A stretch of 64,000 nucleotides of DNA from Aldehydirespirator sp965116665 (GCA_965116665.1 OZ220709.1:806001-870000); one strand, 5' to 3'. Positions 36,118-45,294 are shown, counted from the stretch's first letter. Translations and numbers: made by a program. Notes: a model not told the origin generated them from the letters alone.

Positions 36118-36344
36118 TCCTCGCGCACGGCCTCGGATTGAGCAGCGGCCAGTCCGGGATCGAGGCGCGAGTCGACCTTGCTGTACACCTCGTTGAGCCG
36201 TCGGGTGATCTCGCTGCGGTCCTCGCGGCTCACGAGCAGCTCGAGCGCCTCGGCGTAGAGTTGGGAGCGGGACAGCTTGCGGCGCTTGGCCAGACGGTCG
36301 GCCTCAGCGAACAGGGGATCGGGTATGGAGACGGCCACCTTCAC
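36111..36344 (-). CDS. Ribbon-helix-helix antitoxin of the MazF pair
   Basis: A 77-residue protein starting VKVAVSIPDPLFAEADRLAKRRKLSRSQLYAEAL, a typical MetJ/Arc/CopG DNA-binding fold followed by an acidic C-terminus that would wrap the toxin. The GTG start at 36344 lies 6 bases after TATGCT, suggesting a leaderless mRNA. A palindrome over this -10 is the likely autoregulatory site. Confidence 0.82.
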   Translation of the reverse strand: MKVAVSIPDPLFAEADRLAKRRKLSRSQLYAEALELLVSREDRSEITRRLNEVYSKVDSRLDPGLAAAQSEAVREEW

Positions 36345-36350
36345 ATTCCG

Positions 36351-36365
36351 AGCATACCCGGTATG
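36351..36365 (-). promoter_or_regulatory. Toxin-antitoxin promoter with palindromic operator
   Basis: CATACC-G-GGTATG at 36353-36365 is a perfect dyad overlapping TATGCT (36356-36351), the -10 of the antitoxin gene. This is the expected position for autorepression. Confidence 0.5.
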
Positions 36366-36398
36366 ACCCACTCTCGCGGGCGCGACAGCCGGCTCGGC

Positions 36399-36404
36399 TA
36401 GCGT
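36399..36404 (+). promoter_or_regulatory. -10 box of the FMN split-barrel gene
   Basis: TAGCGT ends 7 bases before the GTG start. Confidence 0.4.
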
Positions 36405-36411
36405 CTGGGTC

Positions 36412-36747
36412 GTGAGCGTCGCCGTCGAGCCTTCCGAGTTGGCTTCGGTTGCGGCCGAGCATGGTCCGACGGCCTTCGTGCTCACGGTGGGCGACGACGG
36501 GCGCACCCGGGTCATCCACATGAAGGTGGACATCGACGACCGGGGCGTGATCCGGGCCGTGGTCGGCCGGGGCGCGGCCGCCAACGCGGTGGCCCGGCCC
36601 GACGTGGTCGTGCTGTGGTCGCCCGCGGCTGACGGGTTCAGCCTCATCGCCGACGGGGTCGCCTCCGTGGACGGTGAGCCCCGGCCCGACACGCCGCTGA
36701 CCATCGAGGTCTTCTCCGCGGTCAGGCACCGACCCGCACCCGTCTGA
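36412..36747 (+). CDS. Small FMN split-barrel (PPOX-type) protein
   Basis: A 111-residue protein resembling the pyridoxamine 5'-phosphate oxidase-like split barrel: AFVLTVGDDGRTRVIHMKVDI, then PDVVVLWSP. Actinobacteria have many such proteins that bind FMN or F420. The cofactor and substrate are not evident. The leaderless GTG start is supported by the -10 box. Confidence 0.6.
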   Translation: MSVAVEPSELASVAAEHGPTAFVLTVGDDGRTRVIHMKVDIDDRGVIRAVVGRGAAANAVARPDVVVLWSPAADGFSLIADGVASVDGEPRPDTPLTIEVFSAVRHRPAPV

Positions 36748-36758
36748 GCCGGATCCCT

Positions 36759-37259
36759 ATGTCGTTCGTGATCAGGCGGCCGGCCGCTCGCTGCGTGCTG
36801 CTCGACGGCGCCGGGCGGGTGTTCCTGATCCGCTCGGAGGATCCGATCGACCCTCACAAGCCGGAGTGGCTCGAGATCCCCGGCGGGGGTGTGGGCGTCG
36901 GCGAGGACTCGGCGGCGGCCTGCATGCGGGAACTGCACGAGGAGACCGGCATCACCGACGTGCGGATGGGGCCGTGCGTTTGGACCCAGTACGTGGAGTA
37001 CACCTTCTGCGGCATGCGTTTCGAATCCGACGAGCGCATCCATGTGGCCTGGTGCGACGGCGGCGAGTTCCGGCCCCGCGGGCTCGAGGCACTCGAGGCC
37101 GCGGCCTTCATCGGCGCCCGCTGGTGGACACTCGACGAGTTGCTGGCCAACCGCGAGCCCACCGTTCCCGCCCGGCTGAGGGAGTTCCTCCCCGCGCTGG
37201 TGGCCGGCGAACTGGCCGATCCGCCCCTCGACATCTCGCCCGACCTCCCGCCCTCCTGA
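36759..37259 (+). CDS. Nudix hydrolase
   Basis: A 166-residue protein with a full Nudix box (GGGVGVGEDSAAACMRELHEE, then TGI), which binds metal and hydrolyses nucleoside diphosphate-linked substrates. The barrel strand RCVLLDGAGRVFLIR precedes it. The gene follows the split-barrel gene by 11 bases. The substrate is unknown. Confidence 0.87.
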   Translation: MSFVIRRPAARCVLLDGAGRVFLIRSEDPIDPHKPEWLEIPGGGVGVGEDSAAACMRELHEETGITDVRMGPCVWTQYVEYTFCGMRFESDERIHVAWCDGGEFRPRGLEALEAAAFIGARWWTLDELLANREPTVPARLREFLPALVAGELADPPLDISPDLPPS

Positions 37260-37295
37260 CATCCCGCCCGCCCTCCTGACGGTTGCGGCGCTGGG

Positions 37296-37556
37296 CTACC
37301 AGTCGTCGGTTCGGTCGGCCCGGTCGGCTGCCCTCACGCCATAGCCGATGATGATCGACGGCAACAGCAACACCGAGCCGACCAGCAGCGCGACGGTGGC
37401 GACGGTGGCCGGCGCGGTCGTGAAGCCAGTCGCCAGACCCACCCCGAACGCAGCCAGCGACAAGCCGTACAACCCGTACCCGGCCCGCTTGCCGGTGGCC
37501 GACCAGCGGGCGAGTTGGCGCCTCCGGACCAGTACCGGATCGTCAGCGTCGGTCAT
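37296..37556 (-). CDS. Small membrane protein with two helices
   Basis: Eighty-six residues with a charged N-terminus and two hydrophobic helices, LYGLSLAAFGVGLATGF and VATVALLVGSVLLLPSIII. The ATG overlaps the stop of the preceding lipoprotein gene as ATGA, so the two are coupled. The function is unknown; this pairing in actinobacteria hints at an envelope role. Confidence 0.7.
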   Translation of the reverse strand: MTDADDPVLVRRRQLARWSATGKRAGYGLYGLSLAAFGVGLATGFTTAPATVATVALLVGSVLLLPSIIIGYGVRAADRADRTDDW

Positions 37557-38215
37557 CGGGCCGTGCCCCGAGCCGTCTCCGACAGCGGCAGGTCGTCGTC
37601 GTGGTACAGCCAGCAGTGAACGCCCCGGTAGCGGGCCTCCTCGTGCTCGAAGTTGGTGCGATTGGGCGTGAACACCCCGATCTCGTACACCGACAGCTCG
37701 TAGGCCTCTCCCACGAACGCCTCGAACTGCTCGTAGCAGACTCGCAGTGCGAATCCTCGCACGGCGTCATCGCCCGGATAGACCGCCGGATACGGCGCGT
37801 CCAGCTCGAAGGTGTGGTACACCTCGGCCCAGTGGTTCTGATCGCAGCCGACCCGGGCTGTGATAGCCAGCCGGCGGCCCGATTGCAGTCCTTCCAACCG
37901 GTTGAAGCAGTCGCCCCGGACCAGGCTGTACTCGCTGATGATCTCACCGGGGATGTCCAGCGGATCTATCGGTCCCAGTTCGCTTGGCTCGTCGGGGCTC
38001 TCGCCGGCGTCGGACGGATCGGATCCGGTGTCGGGGGTGGCCCCGCCCTCCGACGGCAGCCCGACAACGTCGGTCGCGGTCGCGTCGTCGGATGCAGCCA
38101 CCGCGGCAGCCGGGTCGAACAGCTCCTCGGCATTGAGTTCGGACCCGCCACTGCACGCCGACAGCAGAAGGAGCCCGGCGGCGACGCCCACCAGGGGGCT
38201 TGGAGCGAGTCCCAT
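37553..38215 (-). CDS. Lipoprotein with septum-formation-like domain
   Basis: A 220-residue lipoprotein. The signal ends in the lipobox LLSAC, then comes an acidic linker. The C-terminal domain has paired cysteines (RGDCFNRL, VGCDQNHWAEVY, VCYEQFEAFVG, GVHCWLY) as in the actinobacterial septum formation domain (PF13845). A role in cell division has been proposed for some relatives, but not shown for this one. The ATG lies 8 bases after a TAGCCT box. Confidence 0.75.
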   Translation of the reverse strand: MGLAPSPLVGVAAGLLLLSACSGGSELNAEELFDPAAAVAASDDATATDVVGLPSEGGATPDTGSDPSDAGESPDEPSELGPIDPLDIPGEIISEYSLVRGDCFNRLEGLQSGRRLAITARVGCDQNHWAEVYHTFELDAPYPAVYPGDDAVRGFALRVCYEQFEAFVGEAYELSVYEIGVFTPNRTNFEHEEARYRGVHCWLYHDDDLPLSETARGTAR

Positions 38216-38223
38216 TCAGACGG

Positions 38224-38229
38224 AGGCTA
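38224..38229 (-). promoter_or_regulatory. -10 box of the septum-formation lipoprotein gene
   Basis: TAGCCT on the minus strand lies 8 bases before the ATG. A divergent -10 for the aquaporin gene lies 42 bases away. Confidence 0.4.
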
Positions 38230-38271
38230 GGGGGGCCAGCGGATGGTGACGGTCATCTCGCCCGATCTTTC

Positions 38272-38277
38272 TAGAGT
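38272..38277 (+). promoter_or_regulatory. -10 box of the aquaporin gene
   Basis: TAGAGT lies 8 bases before the GTG start. Confidence 0.4.
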
Positions 38278-38285
38278 GATGCTCC

Positions 38286-38945
38286 GTGCGGTTGAGGGCA
38301 CTGCTCGGCGAGTTCATCGGGACGGCCTTCCTTCTCGCCGGCGTGGTCGGCTCAGGAATCATGGCCGAGCGTCTCAGCACCGATGTCGGCGTCGTGCTGC
38401 TAGCCAACTCGGCGGCCACCGCGGGCGTGCTGCTGGTCATCATCTACATGTTCGGTCCCGTCTCAGGGGCTCACTTCAACCCGGTGGTGACACTGGCCGA
38501 GGCCGCCCTGGGCGACCGGCGCTGGGCCGAGCTTGGGCCGTACGTCGTGGCCCAAGTGGCCGGCGGCGCGTGCGGGACGATCGTGGCCAACCTGATGTTC
38601 GACCTCAGCGCCGTGAACGTCTCCACCAAGGTCCGCGACGGCTCCCATCTGTGGCTGGCCGAGGTGGTGGCCACCTACGGACTGGTACTGGTGGTGTTCA
38701 TGCTGGTGCGCGGCGGCCGCACCCAGCTGGTGGCCGGGGCGGTGGCCGCCTACATCGGAGCGGCCTACTGGTTCACTTCGTCCACCTCCTTCGCCAATCC
38801 GGCGGTCACCGCGGCCCGGACGCTGTCGGACACCTTCACCGGCATCGATCCCGCGTCGGCGCCGATGTTCGTGGCGATGCAACTCGCCGGCGCTGCGCTG
38901 GCGGTGGTGACGGTGCGGCTCCTGTACCCGACCGCGGCCCCGTAG
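38286..38945 (+). CDS. Aquaporin-family (MIP) channel
   Basis: A 219-residue channel with six membrane helices. The two pore loops are GAHFNPVVTL and FANPAVTAARTLSD. The first has NPV in place of NPA, while the second NPA is intact. This subgroup is often annotated as a general aquaporin and some members carry metalloids. The substrate is uncertain. The leaderless GTG start is backed by the -10 box. Confidence 0.85.
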   Translation: MRLRALLGEFIGTAFLLAGVVGSGIMAERLSTDVGVVLLANSAATAGVLLVIIYMFGPVSGAHFNPVVTLAEAALGDRRWAELGPYVVAQVAGGACGTIVANLMFDLSAVNVSTKVRDGSHLWLAEVVATYGLVLVVFMLVRGGRTQLVAGAVAAYIGAAYWFTSSTSFANPAVTAARTLSDTFTGIDPASAPMFVAMQLAGAALAVVTVRLLYPTAAP

Positions 38946-38982
38946 AGTGGCAGGCCCAATCCGCATGACCGAAGGAAGCCCG

Positions 38983-40176
38983 ATGACCGAGGTGGAGTTC
39001 GCTGCCTTCGATGCCGACAATCACTACTACGAGGCGACCGACGCCTTCATCCGCCACGTCGAGCCCAGGATGCACAAGCGCTGCATGCAGTGGGCCACCG
39101 TCGACGGGCGCGAGCGCCTGCTGGTGGCGGGGCGGATCAACCGTTTCATCCCCAACCCCACCTTCGACCCGGTGGCCAGGCCCGGCTGCCTCGACGACTA
39201 CTTCCGGGGCCGGATCCCAGCCGCCGACATGCGCGAGGCCTTCGGGAAGCTGGAGCCGATCTCGCCCGCCTACCGCGACCGCGACGCCCGCATCGAGTTG
39301 CTCGATGCTCAGGGTCTGCGGGGATGCTTCCTGTTCCCGACACTGGGCGTGGGTATGGAGGCCGCCCTCGAGCACGATGTGGACGCCCTGACGGCCGCCT
39401 TCGCAGGCTTCAACCGGTGGCTCGCCGACGATTGGGGATTCTCCTACCGCGACCGGCTGTTCGCGGCCGGGTACCTCTCGCTGGCCGACCCCGACTGGGC
39501 CCTCGACGAGCTCGACTGGTTGATCGCCAACGATGTGCGGGTGGTCAACATCAGGCCTTCGTCGGTGCCCGACGGCGCCGGCGGCCGGAGATCGCTGGGC
39601 CATCCCGCCCACGAGCCGGTGTGGCAGCGGCTCGACGAGCACGGCATCACGGTGGCCATGCACTCCGGCGACTCCGGCTACGGCTTCGTGCTGGAGCATT
39701 GGGGCGTCGACAGCGAGTTCGAGTCGTTCCGCTACAACGCGCTCAAGAGCCTGCTGACCTACTCGCCGATCTCCGATGCGCTGGCCTCGCTGCTGGCCGA
39801 GGGAGTGCTGAGCCGGCACCGCAACCTGCGGGTCGCGACCATAGAGACCGGCTCGGAGTGGGTGTGGCCCTTCGTCAAGAAGCTGGCCAAGACCCACAGC
39901 CAGCAGCGCCACGCCTTCGAGGAGGATCCCTTGGAGGTGTTCCGTCGCCAGGTGTGGGTGTCCCCGTACTACGAGGACGACCTGGTGGCGCTGCGCGACC
40001 TGATCGGCGCCGACCACATGCTGTTCGGATCGGACTTCCCCCACGCCGAGGGCTTGGCCGACCCGGTGTCGTTCGTGGACGACCTCGACGGCTTCAGTGA
40101 CGATGAGATCGACCTCGTGATGCGCGCCAACGGGTTGTCGCTAACCGAACGGGCCACGGCCGCTACGGCTGCCTGA
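38983..40176 (+). CDS. Amidohydrolase family 2 protein (ACMSD-like)
   Basis: A 397-residue TIM-barrel amidohydrolase. AFDADNHYYE opens with the D-x-D-x-H metal site, the mid-barrel histidine is in AMHSGD, and the acidic residue is in LFGSDFPHAEG. This group includes ACMSD decarboxylase and uncharacterised actinobacterial hydrolases. The ATG at 38983 has GAAGGAAG upstream. A GTG 36 bases earlier is possible. The substrate is unknown. Confidence 0.8.
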   Translation: MTEVEFAAFDADNHYYEATDAFIRHVEPRMHKRCMQWATVDGRERLLVAGRINRFIPNPTFDPVARPGCLDDYFRGRIPAADMREAFGKLEPISPAYRDRDARIELLDAQGLRGCFLFPTLGVGMEAALEHDVDALTAAFAGFNRWLADDWGFSYRDRLFAAGYLSLADPDWALDELDWLIANDVRVVNIRPSSVPDGAGGRRSLGHPAHEPVWQRLDEHGITVAMHSGDSGYGFVLEHWGVDSEFESFRYNALKSLLTYSPISDALASLLAEGVLSRHRNLRVATIETGSEWVWPFVKKLAKTHSQQRHAFEEDPLEVFRRQVWVSPYYEDDLVALRDLIGADHMLFGSDFPHAEGLADPVSFVDDLDGFSDDEIDLVMRANGLSLTERATAATAA

Positions 40177-40188
40177 GAGGCCTCGGCC

Positions 40189-40806
40189 GTGAGCGCGGCT
40201 ACCTTCACGGGCGCTGATGACCGGGTGCGGTGCTGGTGGCCGGGCCACGACGCGGCGTACGTGGCCTACCACGACGCGGAGTGGGGCCGGCCCGTCGCCG
40301 ACGACACCCGGCTCTTCGAGAAGCTCTGCCTGGAGGGGTTCCAGTCCGGCCTGTCGTGGCTGACGATCCTGCGCAAGCGGGACAACTTCCGGGCTGCGTT
40401 CGCCGGCTTCGACATCGCCACCGTGGCCGCCTTCGGAGCGGCTGACGTCGAGCGGCTGGTCGGCGACGCCGGCATCGTCCGCCACCGCGGCAAGATCGTC
40501 TCCGCCATCAACAACGCCGGCCGGGCTGTCGACGTGATCGAGGAGTTCGGCTCGCTCGGGGCCTACGCGTGGGGCTTCGAGCCGTCCCCGCCGGACTTGC
40601 CGCCGATCGGCAAGGACTCGCTCCCGGCGACCACGCCCGAGTCCATGGCTCTGGCCAAGGACCTGAAGCGCCGGGGGTGGAGTTTCGTCGGCCCCACCAC
40701 GGTGTACGCATTCATGCAGTCGATGGGCCTGGTCAACGACCATATCGGCGGCTGCTTCGCCCGACCCGAATGCGAGGCCGAGCGGACTGCCTTCCCCCGG
40801 CCTTAA
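40189..40806 (+). CDS. tag: DNA-3-methyladenine glycosylase I
   Basis: A 205-residue glycosylase of the Tag family. RCWWPGHDAAYVAYHDAEWGRP at the N-terminus, FEKLCLEGFQSGLSW and the C-terminal GWSFVGPTTVYAFMQSMGLVNDH are hallmark segments, with the zinc-binding Cys and His residues. It removes 3-methyladenine from DNA. The gene follows the amidohydrolase by 12 bases and probably shares its transcript. The GTG start was taken because the core follows at once. Confidence 0.93.
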   Translation: MSAATFTGADDRVRCWWPGHDAAYVAYHDAEWGRPVADDTRLFEKLCLEGFQSGLSWLTILRKRDNFRAAFAGFDIATVAAFGAADVERLVGDAGIVRHRGKIVSAINNAGRAVDVIEEFGSLGAYAWGFEPSPPDLPPIGKDSLPATTPESMALAKDLKRRGWSFVGPTTVYAFMQSMGLVNDHIGGCFARPECEAERTAFPRP

Positions 40807-40999
40807 TCGTCGGGGCTAGTCGGCGACCATCGGGATGGCGGCCACGCCCTCCCGGCGAGCGAGCGGATCCACAGTGCGGTCGCGGTCCGGGTGCCGGTGG
40901 GATCGTTCATGGAGTCCTCCCTGGAACCGAACGTAGCCGCTTCACTCGGAGGCGTCCGTCTGCGCGAGACTGCCCTACAACGACCGGGGGAGGCAATAC
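40807..40999. other. Non-coding gap with a possible gene remnant
   Basis: No intact gene is seen. On the minus strand a short frame reads VDPLARREGVAAIPMVAD and then stops, which has the look of a protein C-terminus. It cannot be assigned to a family. Confidence 0.25.
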
Positions 41000-43600
41000 A
41001 TGGAGACCATCCTGGGGGCCCGGACCGGAACCGCCTACGGCGACGGGTGGGTCCGCAGCGCCTGCACCATCTGCATGAACCGTTGCGGGATCCTGGCCCA
41101 CGTCAACGACGATGAGGTGGTCGACAAGATCCTCGGTGACCCCGAGAACCCCCACAACCACGGACGCACCTGCGCCAAGGGCGACGCCGGCTTCGAAGGG
41201 CTCACCGTTCCCGATCGCATCACCACCCCGCTGCGGCGCACCAATCCCGACAAGGGTGTGGGCGTCGATCCCGGATGGGTGCCGATCAGCTGGGACGAGG
41301 CTCTCGACGAGATAGCCGGGCACCTGCGCGACACCATCGCCGACGACCCCGAGAAGATCCTCTACACCAGCTTCGACATCTACCACCTGCGGGGCGCGCT
41401 GGCCGCGTCGTGGGTGACGGGCCTGGGGATGCCGGGCTACTCCACCTGGTCGGCCGCCATCTTCTGCGGCAACAACGTGCACGGCATCCTGTACATGAAC
41501 CAGAACGCGTTCGAGAGCAACCCCGATCCCATCTACAGCCGCTACATCCTGAACTTCGGGGCCCAGTTCGGCTCGGTGGTGCACTACGACACCATGCACT
41601 CCACCCACGAGCTGTCGGTGCGGCGCTCGGACGTGCGGATGGTGTCGGTCGATCCGGTGTGCTCCTCCGCGGCCGCGGTGGCCGACGAATGGGTTCCGAT
41701 CCGTCCCGGCACCGACGCCGCGCTGATCCTGGGCATGGTCGACCAACTCATCAACGAGCTGGGCATCTACGACGCCGAGTTCCTCAAGAACTCCACCAAC
41801 GCCGCCTACCTGGTGGGCACCGACGGGCGCTACCTCCGCGACCCGAGCACCGGCAAGCCGCTGGTGTGGGACACCGACAACGGACCGCAGCCCTTCGACG
41901 CCGGCACCGCCAACGCGGCCCTCACCGGCGTCTACGACGTGGACGGCGCCGAGGCCCGGCCCGGCTTCCAGATGCTGGCCGACCATGTGCGCTCGTACAC
42001 GCCCGAGTACGTGGAGTCGATCACCACCGTGCCCGCCGCCACCGTCCGGCGCCTGGCCAAGGAGTTCGGCGAGGCGGCCTGCATCGGCGAGACCATCACC
42101 GTCGACGGTGTCGAGCTGCCCTACCGCCCGGCCACCGTCGCCTGGTACCGGGGATTGTCGGCCCACAAGCACTCGATGCTCAACGGCATGGCCATCATCC
42201 TGCTGCCGACCCTCATCGGCGGCATCGACGTGCCCGGAGGGCTGCTGGGCGACCCGTGGGGGCTCATCGGCAAGGTCAAGGACCTCGAGTACACCTCCAC
42301 GGCCACCGATGACGGGATGATCTCGCAGGGGTTCATCGGCGGCGGCCGGGTGGGGGGCCTGTACCCGCCCCGGCCGACCGGGCCGCCCAAGACGACCGAG
42401 ATGTGGGAGCTGCTGCCGTGTGCTCCGTACGGGACGGTGTTCTCGCTGCTCAACTCCGAGGAGCCCGAGCTGTTCGGGGCTCCGCCGTTCCCGTCGATGA
42501 TGATCAACTTCAATTCCAACATGATGAAGAGCTCGGGCCCGCCCGAGGTCGTGGAGCGGTTCATCAAGCGCATCCCGTTCGTGGCCGCCATCGCCAGGCG
42601 CTTCGAGGAGACCACGCTGATGGCCGACATCGTGCTGCCCGACGTCCACTACCTGGAGCGGATGACGCCGCTGGTGTACCAGCACCTGGCCTCGGGCGAC
42701 TCTCGTCACGCCGCCTACGGGGCCAAACCGGTAGTGCAGTCACCCGTCGAGGGCCCGGTGGACGGCGAGCCCTACGTGGACGCCATGCAGATCTACCTGG
42801 AACTGCTGAAGCGGGCCGACCGGCTGCCGCAGTTCAACGAGGCGTTCAACAACATCGCCAAGATGCGGGAGCCCTACAAGCTCGACCCCGACGGCAGCTA
42901 CTCGTACTTCGAGATCTGCGACCGGTGGCTCCGCAACACCCTGGGCGACGACAAGGGCCTCGACTGGCATCTCAGCGACGGGCTCTGGACCGCCGACAAG
43001 ACCGTCGAGCAGAAGTTCCCGAGGCCGTTCTTCGACGCCAGGGCGCAGGTCTACTGCGAGTTCATGATCGACACCAAGCAGAACCTCGAGCGCACTGTCG
43101 AGGAGATGGGCATCCCGTGGGAGACCGACGACTACCAGCCGCTGCCCGACTGGAAGCCGGGTCCCGCCTATGAGCGCACCGCGCCCCACGATCTGTTCGT
43201 GACCAACATGAAGGTCCCCAACCATGCGCTGTCGCACACCCACAAGAACTCGATCCTGTCCACCCTGTCGAACCGCCACAACGACCTGAAGTCGGTGTGG
43301 ATCAATCCCAAGACGGCCGAGGCCCGGGGCATTTCCCACGGCGACTTGGTGGAGATCGAGACCTCGGGGGGTCGCAAGCAGACGGCGACCGCCCGGGTCA
43401 CGCAACTGGTCCATCCCGAGGTGCTGGCCACCCAGGGCTGCGGCGGCGGCTGGAGCAGCGGCAGCCGCGGCGACGAGGTCAACTTCAACGCGTTGCTGAA
43501 CATCGACGTGGAGCACATCGACTTCGTGTCGGGGGCACTGGACTGCGCCATCGCGGCCGACGTGCGAACCGTGCCGGCCGGCCGGGGAGTCCCACGATGA
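41000..43600 (+). CDS. Molybdopterin-dependent oxidoreductase, catalytic subunit (CISM family)
   Basis: An 866-residue catalytic subunit of the bis-MGD molybdenum/tungsten oxidoreductase family. The N-terminal [4Fe-4S] cluster is held by C22-x2-C25-x3-C29 and C58. Molybdopterin-binding segments follow, and the C-terminal molydop-binding domain begins near HDLFVTNMKVPNHALSHT. There is no twin-arginine signal, so the enzyme should face the cytoplasm. The ATG follows GGGGGAGG. The iron-sulfur and NrfD subunits are encoded next with 4-base overlaps, forming a PsrABC-like complex that exchanges electrons with quinone. The substrate is unknown; the two TPP-enzyme subunits downstream suggest an organic acid or thiol-linked compound. 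Confidence 0.87.
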   Translation: METILGARTGTAYGDGWVRSACTICMNRCGILAHVNDDEVVDKILGDPENPHNHGRTCAKGDAGFEGLTVPDRITTPLRRTNPDKGVGVDPGWVPISWDEALDEIAGHLRDTIADDPEKILYTSFDIYHLRGALAASWVTGLGMPGYSTWSAAIFCGNNVHGILYMNQNAFESNPDPIYSRYILNFGAQFGSVVHYDTMHSTHELSVRRSDVRMVSVDPVCSSAAAVADEWVPIRPGTDAALILGMVDQLINELGIYDAEFLKNSTNAAYLVGTDGRYLRDPSTGKPLVWDTDNGPQPFDAGTANAALTGVYDVDGAEARPGFQMLADHVRSYTPEYVESITTVPAATVRRLAKEFGEAACIGETITVDGVELPYRPATVAWYRGLSAHKHSMLNGMAIILLPTLIGGIDVPGGLLGDPWGLIGKVKDLEYTSTATDDGMISQGFIGGGRVGGLYPPRPTGPPKTTEMWELLPCAPYGTVFSLLNSEEPELFGAPPFPSMMINFNSNMMKSSGPPEVVERFIKRIPFVAAIARRFEETTLMADIVLPDVHYLERMTPLVYQHLASGDSRHAAYGAKPVVQSPVEGPVDGEPYVDAMQIYLELLKRADRLPQFNEAFNNIAKMREPYKLDPDGSYSYFEICDRWLRNTLGDDKGLDWHLSDGLWTADKTVEQKFPRPFFDARAQVYCEFMIDTKQNLERTVEEMGIPWETDDYQPLPDWKPGPAYERTAPHDLFVTNMKVPNHALSHTHKNSILSTLSNRHNDLKSVWINPKTAEARGISHGDLVEIETSGGRKQTATARVTQLVHPEVLATQGCGGGWSSGSRGDEVNFNALLNIDVEHIDFVSGALDCAIAADVRTVPAGRGVPR

Positions 43601-44262
43601 CCCGCTGGGGCATGGTGATCGACGCGGCTCGCTGCGTCGGCTGCCAGGCCTGCACCGTGGCCTGCAAGACCGAGAACCAGTCGCCGCTGGACGCCTGGTA
43701 CGCGCCGGTCATCGAGTGGGAGGAGGGCGAGTTCCCCGACGCCACCCTCAACTACCTGCCGGTGCTGTGCAACCACTGCGAGGACGCTCCCTGCGTGACC
43801 GCCTGCCCGTCGGGGGCGCTCAAGCGGCGCGACGACGGCATCGTGATGGCCGACGAGGACGTGTGCATCGGCTCGCGGGCCTGCATGACGGCCTGCCCCT
43901 ACGGTGCGCTGCACTTCTTCGAGGAGAGGGGCACGGTGTCGGTCGAAGGGGCTTCCGCCGAGCCCGCGCCCAGCGTGCCGGAGCGATACGCCCACCAGCG
44001 GCACGTGCGGGGCGCCGTCTCGAAGTGCACCTACTGCTCCCACAAGATCGACTTCGGCCTCGAGAACGGTCTCGAGGTCGGCGTGCATCCCCTGGCCACG
44101 CCCGCCTGCGTGGTCACCTGCCCGGCAGAGTGCCGGATCTTCGGCGACCTCGACGACCCCGACAGCAACGTGAGCCGGTACCTGGCCGACCACGGCGGTG
44201 GCGAGGTGCTCAGACCTGACGCCCGAACGCTGCCGAGCACCCAGTATGTGGGACTTCCATGA
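43597..44262 (+). CDS. Ferredoxin-type iron-sulfur subunit of the Mo-oxidoreductase
   Basis: A 221-residue four-cluster electron-transfer subunit of the NrfC/PsrB type. The first cluster set is C13, C16, C19, C23 and the second starts at C58, C61, C66, C70. In the third set the usual CxxCxxC reads C90-I-G-S93-R-A-C96, so one ligand is serine. Further cysteines follow (CTYC, CVVTC). The altered set could hold a [3Fe-4S] or serine-ligated cluster. The ATG overlaps the preceding stop and the stop overlaps the NrfD start. It links the catalytic subunit to the membrane. Confidence 0.9.
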   Translation: MTRWGMVIDAARCVGCQACTVACKTENQSPLDAWYAPVIEWEEGEFPDATLNYLPVLCNHCEDAPCVTACPSGALKRRDDGIVMADEDVCIGSRACMTACPYGALHFFEERGTVSVEGASAEPAPSVPERYAHQRHVRGAVSKCTYCSHKIDFGLENGLEVGVHPLATPACVVTCPAECRIFGDLDDPDSNVSRYLADHGGGEVLRPDARTLPSTQYVGLP

Positions 44263-45257
44263 CTGCGGTCAGTCCGACGGCTGGGGGAGGTGCCGGTCCC
44301 CAGAACGTGTTCATGGACCAGTTCAACCTCCAGTCCCGGACCCAGAGGGTGTGGGACATCAACCACGCCATCTGGTTCACGCTGATGGGAGTGGGCGGGG
44401 GAGTGTTCCTGGTCGGGCGGATCCTGAACCTCACCGAGGGTCTTGGCTACCTGCTCGGGATCCCCACCGTCGATGTGGTCAGCTTCCTGGCGATCGCGGT
44501 CGGCGGGGCGATCCTGGTCGCCGACCTGGGCCGGCCGCTCCAGGCCTGGAGAGCCTTCGTCAACGTGCGGACCAGCTGGATCAGCTGGGGAGCGTGGTCC
44601 GACCTGATCTTCCTGGTCGTGGCCGGTCTGCTGGTGCTGCCCGCGTTGAGCCTGGGCGGATCAGAGCCGTTCTCCGGGTTGGGATGGAATCCCCACGGCG
44701 GCGACGGCGGCGGCCTCGCGCTGGAGATCATCGCCGGGGTGGCCGCGGTGGTGGTGATGACCTATGCGGGGGCGGTCCTGGCCCGGCCCCGGGCCATCCC
44801 GTACTGGAACTCGCCGGCGGTGCCGCTTCAGTTCCTGCTGTCTTCGGCCGCGATGTCGGTGGCCGTCGTGATGCTGATCGAGGTGATCGCGGGCGAGCCG
44901 GTGACCGCCGGCCAGATGTTGCTGCTGGCCGTGCTTACCGCGGCGCTGCTGGTTGCCGTTCTCGTGCATCTGCGCACCCGCACCACGGAACCGGGGAAGA
45001 AGGAGAGCCTGGAGCGACTGCTGAGGGGCCAGTACCGGGGCCTGTTCGCCGGCTTCGTGGTGGCTGCGGGCACGGCCCTCCCGCTGGTGCTGGCGATCGT
45101 GGGCGCGGCCGCTTCCGGCGCTCGGGACGCCTTGGCGGTGCTGTGCTTCCTGCTGCTGGTGTCGGGCGGGTTCTGGCTCAGACTCGTCACGCTGCGGGTG
45201 GGGATCTTCCCGCCGGTACACATCCCGTCCGGGCGCGGTCCGGCGGTCCGTGAGTAG
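44259..45257 (+). CDS. NrfD/PsrC-type membrane subunit
   Basis: A 332-residue polytopic protein with about eight or nine membrane helices, beginning after a hydrophilic segment. VWDINHAIWFTLMGVGGGVF and the second-helix arginine in DLGRPLQAWRAF are typical of NrfD/PsrC. It should bind quinone and complete the three-part membrane complex. The ATG overlaps the iron-sulfur gene by 4 bases. Confidence 0.88.
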   Translation: MTAVSPTAGGGAGPQNVFMDQFNLQSRTQRVWDINHAIWFTLMGVGGGVFLVGRILNLTEGLGYLLGIPTVDVVSFLAIAVGGAILVADLGRPLQAWRAFVNVRTSWISWGAWSDLIFLVVAGLLVLPALSLGGSEPFSGLGWNPHGGDGGGLALEIIAGVAAVVVMTYAGAVLARPRAIPYWNSPAVPLQFLLSSAAMSVAVVMLIEVIAGEPVTAGQMLLLAVLTAALLVAVLVHLRTRTTEPGKKESLERLLRGQYRGLFAGFVVAAGTALPLVLAIVGAAASGARDALAVLCFLLLVSGGFWLRLVTLRVGIFPPVHIPSGRGPAVRE

Positions 45258-45294
45258 GCCCATGTCAAGCCCCGGTCCGAAATCGGGGTGGGTA

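Noticed and set aside
36344..37262. Upstream extension of the antitoxin frame across the Nudix and split-barrel genes
   Set aside because: The region is coded on the plus strand by two genes with clear motifs. The antitoxin begins at the GTG after its own promoter.
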